Source: an uncultured Coriobacteriaceae bacterium (lineage in GTDB: Bacteria; Actinomycetota; Coriobacteriia; Coriobacteriales; QAMH01). Taken from it: DNA of 7,873 bases. Below, piece by piece: positions 5,804-7,873 of this stretch. Below the pieces are notes generated by a model, which was not told the origin of the DNA, did no database searches, and saw nothing but the letters and a program-made list of their open reading frames with translations. How positions within the stretch are numbered: position 1 is the first letter of the stretch; every line of letters starts with the position of its first letter. A program made the translations under genes and the position numbers. Where the stretch lies: assembly GCA_902783175.1 (NCBI GenBank), contig CACZQA010000055.1, forward strand, positions 1-7,873. Reading direction: 5' to 3'.

Positions 5804-6196
5804 GTGAAAACCGTCAACGTAGTTGCAGCAATCATCAGCAAGGGCGACAAGGTGCTGGCCACCCAACGTGGCTATGGAGAATTCAAAGATGGCTGGGAGT
5901 TTCCCGGCGGAAAAATCGAGGCGGGGGAAACGCCCGAGCAATCCATTGTCCGTGAGATAAAAGAGGAGCTCGATGCCGACATCCGGGTCGATTCGCACTT
6001 GGTCGACGTGAGCTACGATTACGACAGCTTCCACTTGGAGATGCAATGCTTTGTCTGTGAGCTGGAAGACAGCAGCGTCACGCTGCTGGAGCACGAGGCG
6101 GCCGCATGGCTCGATTTCGAGAGCCTCTATTCGGTTGACTGGCTGCCTGCTGACATCAAGGTCGTTGATGCGATTGCGGAGCACCGAATCATCTAA
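5804..6196 (+). CDS. Nudix hydrolase, MutT-like (deoxy)nucleoside triphosphate pyrophosphohydrolase
   Basis: A compact 130-residue single-domain Nudix protein, typical for MutT-like enzymes that hydrolyse modified or surplus (d)NTPs to the monophosphate and pyrophosphate. The Nudix box spans residues 36-58: Gly36, Glu42 and the REIKEELDA segment with Glu51, Glu54 and Glu55 as the Mg-binding acidic group. The usual Gly near its end is Asp57, a variation I associate with this subfamily. The strand before it (DGWEFPGGK) is also characteristic. GTG 5804 is chosen because GAGGGG (5794-5799) lies 4 bases upstream and VKTVNVVAAII gives the standard first strand; longer in-frame starts would reach back into the repeat element. 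It ends tail to tail with the helicase gene, overlapping by 4 bases. It may clean nucleotide pools or act with the helicase; the exact substrate is unknown. Confidence 0.9.
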   Translation: MKTVNVVAAIISKGDKVLATQRGYGEFKDGWEFPGGKIEAGETPEQSIVREIKEELDADIRVDSHLVDVSYDYDSFHLEMQCFVCELEDSSVTLLEHEAAAWLDFESLYSVDWLPADIKVVDAIAEHRII

Positions 6197-7873
6197 TCCG
6201 ATTCATCTCCCGCTAGTTCCTCGAAATCGCTGAGGAAGAAATCATAGAGATCGGGCCGGACGGGTTCTTCGAGACGATATGTGATCTCGACTGCTGTGGC
6301 AGTTGCATTGCGCATGGTGAACTGCTCGAATTTCCCTGTCGGGTGCATTTCTCCGAGAAAATAGAACTCGGAATCCTTGTCTTTATCTTTTCGCACGAAC
6401 AGAAAGCAGCGGATGCCGTTGCTCTTTGCATCTTTCAGTCTCACAATCTCGGGGGACGTGAGGCTCCTCTTGCTCTTCGAGATGGCGACGAGCTCGCGAT
6501 CGCTCGTGAAGCGGTCCTCGTACTGCGTCGTGATGCTGATCGAGGGGTCCTTCTTGTAGTTGATGAACACGGGGAAGGTGTTCGTCGCCTTGTCGTAGAA
6601 ATACCCGCCGACGTTTTGGAAGTTCGGCTCTTTCTCCCAGCGGAGAAAACGGCAGACCTCCTCGCGGGAGTACGTTGCATAGAGCACGAAGTCCGTATCC
6701 TTATAGGTTTTTCGGAAATCCTTGCGGTTGCGCTTGATCCCGAACCTGATCGTGTCCAGTACGCAATTGCGAAAAGCCTCGTCTTCGAGCGCTCGGTCAA
6801 ATTGCTCGCTCAGCATGAGTCCCGAGTCGCCTTGGATTACCAGCTCTTCCCCAGATTTCGAAAAGCTCCCGTCGAGCACCGCAAGGACGGAGCGGGCGTG
6901 CGCCGTAGTCGTCATGCCGATTGGACACTTGACTGCCCGCGTGCCATCCTTCCGTGCTTCGACAAGACGATTAAGCACCATGAGATCGTCAAACCGTTTC
7001 CCGCTCGCGAGCTTCTGAGAGAGGTACTTCAGTATGCTCAGCTTTTTCTCGGAGAACCTTGACTGCCAATCGACTTCGTACTTTTCGAGGAACGCGGCGT
7101 ATGAACCGTACTTCTTGATGATAAGCAACGGGTCTATGGACTCGTTTTCGTCGAATTGCTCGAGTGTGGGGATATGCCCCAGGACTTGCTTCAAGTGCAG
7201 ATATTCGTTTCGAATGAGGCGGGCGCTGTCGAACTTCCCTTCGTCGAGGGCGCGGAAGATCCGCGCTTCGGAGATGCGGTCGAAGCTGATCGTCGAAGAC
7301 CCAGGGATAATCGTATTGCCTTCCTTGACGACTCTCCGAAGCGAGTCTTTTTTGTAAGTGCGGTCACCCGACAGCGCGATTGGGACGAGATAGTTCTGTT
7401 GGTAGTTGCCAATAAAATCAAGCACGAGCACGTAGTCCTTGCCGGGCGATTTTCTGAGGCCGCGGCCGAGCTGCTGAACGAACACGATTGCAGACTCGGT
7501 CCTGCGCAGCATGATGATCTGGTTGATTGAGGGAATGTCCACGCCCTCGTTGAGGATGTCCACAGAAAACAGGTACTGCAAGTCTCCCGACTCCAGTCTG
7601 CCGATCTGCCGTTGGCGTTCTTGGTCGCTGTCGTGTCCGCTGATTGCCGCGGTGCGGTAGCCGTGTTCGTTGAAGAGCCGAGAAAGCCTTGCCGCCTCTT
7701 CGTTCAGGTTGCAGAAGATGAGGCCACGGCGGTCTTGCTTGTTGACCGAATACTCTTCGATCTTGTTCATGACGTGGTTGGCACGCTCCGCTGATGCGAG
7801 GCGGTTGAAGAGCGACGGATCGTCGACCGTGTCATCGTCTATCTCGAGATCGGCGATGCCAAAGTAGTGAAAG
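6193..7873 (-). CDS. Superfamily II helicase with C-terminal DUF3427-type domain (5' part missing)
   Basis: The frame is open from the right edge (first full codon 7872-7870) to the TAG at 6195-6193, so 559 C-terminal residues are visible. An ATG at 7770 lies inside the helicase domain and is not the start. Numbering from the edge, the second RecA-like domain shows GLIFCN (50-55), motif V (FSVDILNEGVDIP, 102-114) and motif VI (QQLGRGLRK, 133-141, with the arginine finger region). The last 170 or so residues, including EEVCRFLRWEKE and the following GGY, match my memory of DUF3427, found at the end of ResIII/Helicase_C proteins that often start with a phospholipase-D-like nuclease domain. The first RecA domain with Walker motifs, and any nuclease domain, should lie to the right of the window. 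The role is probably ATP-driven DNA translocation in repair or phage and plasmid defence. Base composition is lower in GC than the oxidoreductase cluster, hinting at separate acquisition. Confidence 0.85.
   Translation of the reverse strand, partial: FHYFGIADLEIDDDTVDDPSLFNRLASAERANHVMNKIEEYSVNKQDRRGLIFCNLNEEAARLSRLFNEHGYRTAAISGHDSDQERQRQIGRLESGDLQYLFSVDILNEGVDIPSINQIIMLRRTESAIVFVQQLGRGLRKSPGKDYVLVLDFIGNYQQNYLVPIALSGDRTYKKDSLRRVVKEGNTIIPGSSTISFDRISEARIFRALDEGKFDSARLIRNEYLHLKQVLGHIPTLEQFDENESIDPLLIIKKYGSYAAFLEKYEVDWQSRFSEKKLSILKYLSQKLASGKRFDDLMVLNRLVEARKDGTRAVKCPIGMTTTAHARSVLAVLDGSFSKSGEELVIQGDSGLMLSEQFDRALEDEAFRNCVLDTIRFGIKRNRKDFRKTYKDTDFVLYATYSREEVCRFLRWEKEPNFQNVGGYFYDKATNTFPVFINYKKDPSISITTQYEDRFTSDRELVAISKSKRSLTSPEIVRLKDAKSNGIRCFLFVRKDKDKDSEFYFLGEMHPTGKFEQFTMRNATATAVEITYRLEEPVRPDLYDFFLSDFEELAGDESD

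Noticed and set aside
6343..7062. 239-codon plus-strand frame opposite the helicase
   Set aside because: The minus frame carries helicase motifs V and VI further up and a continuous DUF3427-like domain here; the plus frame shows no domain.

Overview
The window looks like chromosomal DNA from a high-GC anaerobic bacterium. The style (a Mo/W bis-pterin oxidoreductase with a small ferredoxin-type partner and a dedicated MFS carrier, GC-rich codon use, GTG starts) is what I would expect from the Eggerthellaceae (Actinomycetota; Gordonibacter, Eggerthella, Adlercreutzia, Slackia relatives). That assignment is inference from gene style, not a database match.

Left part (1-5428). A minus-strand gene probably starts at 41 and runs off the left edge. 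A gene-poor leader of about 440 bases follows. Then comes a co-oriented cluster on the plus strand: an 802-residue molybdopterin oxidoreductase without a Tat signal (483-2891), a 121-residue two-cluster [4Fe-4S] protein 3 bases downstream (2895-3260), a hairpin with a short T-run, an 80-residue zinc-ribbon protein (3387-3629), a 116-residue cysteine-rich protein of unknown family whose start overlaps the zinc-ribbon gene (3619-3969), and a 12-helix MFS transporter (4076-5428). The simplest reading is a cytoplasmic reductive enzyme: the MFS protein brings in a small, possibly aromatic or carboxylated substrate, the ferredoxin-type subunit feeds electrons to the Mo/W active site, and the two small Cys-rich proteins help assembly or electron supply. 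The arrangement resembles the soluble catechol-dehydroxylase type of gut Eggerthellaceae, but the substrate cannot be read from the sequence.

Middle (5429-5803). A gene-free stretch contains an almost exactly 300-bp unit bounded by perfect 29-bp inverted repeats (5442-5470 and 5713-5741). Inside it is a 120-bp concentric palindrome (5525-5644) with four copies of a TGACARACCGG motif placed symmetrically. The left end folds into a 17-bp hairpin that could end the MFS transcript. The right end supplies a plausible -35 box for the next gene.

Right part (5804-7873). A Nudix (MutT-like) hydrolase on the plus strand and a superfamily II helicase with a C-terminal DUF3427-type domain on the minus strand converge, and their stop codons overlap by 4 bases. 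The helicase is cut by the right edge, so its first RecA-like domain is not visible. This pair has a nucleic-acid maintenance or defence flavour and is probably functionally separate from the oxidoreductase cluster.
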